The position numbers and the translations under genes are program-made. A DNA stretch of 21,001 nucleotides. Source: a virus. Where the stretch lies: positions 1 through 21,001 of IMG/VR virus record IMGVR_UViG_3300042319_000971, one strand, 5' to 3'. Below, one piece after another: positions 18,808 to 21,001 of this stretch; position 1 is the stretch's first letter; the number at the start of each line of letters is the position of its first letter. The notes below the pieces were generated by a model that worked only from the letters and a program-made list of their open reading frames with translations, made no database searches and was not told the origin of the DNA.

Positions 18808-21001
18808 ATGGCAGAATTTAAGATCAGTAGGATTAGATATACATGGCGCAATGCTTGGGCTACAACCACGGTGTACAATCGTGACGATGTAATAAGATAC
18901 GGTGGAAGCACATGGATCTGTCAACGTCAACACACCGCTGGAACATTTGCCGCAGACCAAACATATCTAGCTAATCAAAACGACACACAGCCAAGCCCAG
19001 CTTGGCTTAAAATGACCGATGGCTATGCCTGGAGAGGTGGATGGACGACTACTCCAACACTGTACAATCCTGGAGACATCGCATTACACGGCGGTGTTAT
19101 ATATCTGTGCGTAACTAGTCATACGTCAACATCGACCTTTGATGCTAACATAGCCGATTGGACTGTATATCTTAGTGCAGATAATTGGAGAACTGATTGG
19201 GCGCCTAGCACCAGATACGGCATCGGAGACATAGTAAAATACAACGGTACTGTATATCGTTGCCTAGTAGGACACACATCATCTAGCACTGCCCTTGGGT
19301 TGGAAGTTGGAAACAATGATACTGAAGATGACAGTACTGGAGAATTATGGCAAGCAGTCTACGAAGGAATAGCATATGTAGGTACATGGACTGCAACTAC
19401 TAGATATCGTGTTAATGATTTAGTTAAATACGGCGGAAGTGTTCTTCGTTGCATAGTAGGACACGTGGCTGGCACAAACATTACCAATGCTAATTTTGTT
19501 ACAGAATTTCCTGGACAGAATTTTTATAACTCGTGGTCCAACGTTGTTTACTACGCTGTTGGAGACATAGTTAGACATGGCGGATATCTCTACGTAGCTG
19601 CCGTTAACAATTACGACAGTATCAGCCCGTCACAAGACAGCATAAATTGGACTTTGTTGTCCAAGGCAGTAAATTTCGTAGGAACATGGAATGCCGATGT
19701 GGATTATAAAATCGGTGACGTTGTACGCCGAGGTGGAAATTTATACATAGCCACAGCAGATACCACCAACGATGGCAGTTCATTAGATTATTTAGATGCA
19801 GGAAATTGGGAAGTAGTTACCACAGCTCAATCTTGGCGCGGCTCGTGGATTGAAGATATCACCTACGGTGTTAACGATATTGTAATATATCTTGGTAACA
19901 CCTATGCCTGTAATTTTGAACACACTGCTACTGATCAAAATCTTCCAGGAGATAACGGATCAGAATTTTTCTATTGGGATCTATTGCTGCAAGCTGGCCA
20001 ACCGGCTGGTATGAATCTGCGAGGAGAGTTGCTGACATTCGACCTTTCAAGAACCCTACAAGGTGATGGCAGCTCGTTTGGCCCCACAGCTGTGACTATA
20101 GGTGAAGCAAATCAAGTAGTCATTGTCAACGACCAAAACAGTGTCGACTATGCGTTCTGGGGTGATTTAACCAGAGTGCGATATGTAGATCTTACTGGTG
20201 TCGATGACAACACCGATCCAGAACGTGGAACCAGTCAGTTTCTTCCTTGGAGAACCATACGTTATGCCTGTGAGCAAGTAGATGACGGTTTTGCCGGCAA
20301 CACCACTATCAAAGTTGCAGTAGGAGAATACCTAGAAATAACTCCTATCATAGTTCCACGCAACACTGTGGTCCTAGGTGCAGAATTAAGATCCACAACT
20401 ATCAAAGCATCGCCGTCAATATTATCTACAGCAGATCGTCCCTATGCTATTGCAGTACTGAATAGAATTTCGGGAATAATACAGGCTGTTGTTGCAGGAA
20501 CCGCAATTAGTCCTCCAAAATCTGCAGGCAATATTTTAGATCCTGTAATCGCAACTGGACCAATACCTGTTTCATTTGATCCGCCACAGTACGATGAATT
20601 TGGTCAAGAAATTTTTGACACAGTGACCCAACCTCTTAGTACTAGCGGTGTTGCTGCAATAGCTATTCAGGCTAAAATTGCCAACATGATATCCTATATC
20701 AACTTTTATGTTAATTCATCAGGATCAAATCCCACATTAGTGAGCACAAATACTGCGGTAACAGACACAACATATACCAACACTGTGTTACAATTAGAAG
20801 CTAACAAAGAATTTTTAGCTGCAGAAGCTGTGGCTTTTATGCAGGTAACATATCCTAGTTATGAATTTGACATAGAGTCTTATAAAACAAATGTGCGTAG
20901 ATATATAAACGCCTGGAAATATGACATAATTTATACCGGTAATTATAAATCATTGCTAGAAGCAAGGTACTACAGAAACAATGTACTAGGATGCACCGAC
21001 A
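18808..21001 (+). CDS. Large tail fibre / tailspike with seven carbohydrate-binding-type repeats (3' end beyond window)
   Basis: The frame is open from ATG at 18808 to the window edge (731 codons, no stop). Seven repeats of about 45-65 residues begin near residues 12, 75, 127, 191, 243, 292 and 343. Each follows W-x-x-x-Y-x-x-x-D-x-V-x-x-x-G-x-x-Y/W-x-C/A-x-x-x-H/N, as in YGIGDIVKYNGTVYRCLVGH. This resembles the CBM5/12 chitin-binding module of chitinases and many fibres. From about 457, VRYVDLTGVDDNTDPERGTS followed by FLPWRTIRYACEQV and TIKVAVGEYLEITPIIVPRN resembles the entry of a right-handed beta-helix. This layout suggests host-glycan binding, with possible depolymerase activity beyond the window. 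It follows a GGA ribosome site 13 bases after the previous gene. The enzymatic part is not visible. Confidence 0.82.
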   Translation, partial: MAEFKISRIRYTWRNAWATTTVYNRDDVIRYGGSTWICQRQHTAGTFAADQTYLANQNDTQPSPAWLKMTDGYAWRGGWTTTPTLYNPGDIALHGGVIYLCVTSHTSTSTFDANIADWTVYLSADNWRTDWAPSTRYGIGDIVKYNGTVYRCLVGHTSSSTALGLEVGNNDTEDDSTGELWQAVYEGIAYVGTWTATTRYRVNDLVKYGGSVLRCIVGHVAGTNITNANFVTEFPGQNFYNSWSNVVYYAVGDIVRHGGYLYVAAVNNYDSISPSQDSINWTLLSKAVNFVGTWNADVDYKIGDVVRRGGNLYIATADTTNDGSSLDYLDAGNWEVVTTAQSWRGSWIEDITYGVNDIVIYLGNTYACNFEHTATDQNLPGDNGSEFFYWDLLLQAGQPAGMNLRGELLTFDLSRTLQGDGSSFGPTAVTIGEANQVVIVNDQNSVDYAFWGDLTRVRYVDLTGVDDNTDPERGTSQFLPWRTIRYACEQVDDGFAGNTTIKVAVGEYLEITPIIVPRNTVVLGAELRSTTIKASPSILSTADRPYAIAVLNRISGIIQAVVAGTAISPPKSAGNILDPVIATGPIPVSFDPPQYDEFGQEIFDTVTQPLSTSGVAAIAIQAKIANMISYINFYVNSSGSNPTLVSTNTAVTDTTYTNTVLQLEANKEFLAAEAVAFMQVTYPSYEFDIESYKTNVRRYINAWKYDIIYTGNYKSLLEARYYRNNVLGCTD

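Noticed and set aside
1-21001. Firm assignment as a cyanophage
   Set aside because: Adhesin and gp26/gp51-like features resemble cyanophage and other aquatic T4-like phages, but no host-specific gene (such as psbA or other photosynthesis genes) is present and the capsid protein is unusually short. The host is left open.

Overview
This window is a contiguous stretch of the late, virion-building region of a T4-superfamily contractile-tailed phage genome. The T4-type head genes occur in canonical order: portal gp20, small core proteins, prohead protease gp21, scaffold gp22 and major capsid gp23. The gp26-type baseplate-hub protein, TATAAATA-like late promoters and the style of the tail-adhesin genes (similar to those of cyanophages and uncultured aquatic T4-like phages) agree with this. 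Nothing here fixes the host. No photosynthesis or other host-marker genes, tRNAs, integrase or CRISPR array are visible. The short 389-residue capsid protein suggests a lineage well separated from T4 itself.

Layout. Positions 1-532 hold the end of an unidentified upstream gene, about 320 bases without a credible gene, hairpins, a terminator and late-promoter-like boxes. Positions 533-2025 hold two coupled paralogous genes. Both proteins begin with a nonapeptide resembling the T4 capsid-targeting sequence, followed by a glycine-zipper segment. Positions 2022-3097 on the minus strand hold gp26 and an overlapping -1-frame gene that resembles gp51 and has no usable ATG start. A TTTTTTC slippery heptamer lies exactly at the overlap, so a programmed frameshift fusion is likely. 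Divergent from this, 3169-6225 encodes a 1018-residue probable tape-measure protein with a (GGGA)n linker and a hydrophobic centre. It overlaps the portal gene (6222-7925).

Positions 7936-9776 hold a small basic/acidic protein, a DUF115-like protein that is not part of the usual head-gene set, and an acidic core protein. Positions 9783-12712 hold gp21, gp22 and gp23, closed by a strong intrinsic terminator. Positions 12779-18794 hold eight genes for a small helical protein and mostly beta-rich virion or adhesin proteins. Several are paralogs of one another. The last gene (18808 to beyond 21001) is a large tail fibre or tailspike with seven aromatic carbohydrate-binding-type repeats followed by the start of a probable beta-helix.

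How the parts fit: gp22, the acidic core protein and gp23 assemble a prohead on the gp20 portal. The gp21 protease then matures it, cutting after [L/I]xE motifs, which also occur in the N-termini of the two 533-2025 proteins. The gp26/gp51-like pair probably chaperones the tape measure during hub and tail assembly. The downstream set decorates the virion and recognises the host surface. The most interesting signals are the gp26/gp51 frameshift site, the putative capsid-targeted glycine-zipper proteins, a motif shared by the scaffold C-terminus and the capsid prodomain, and a structured leader before 17027.
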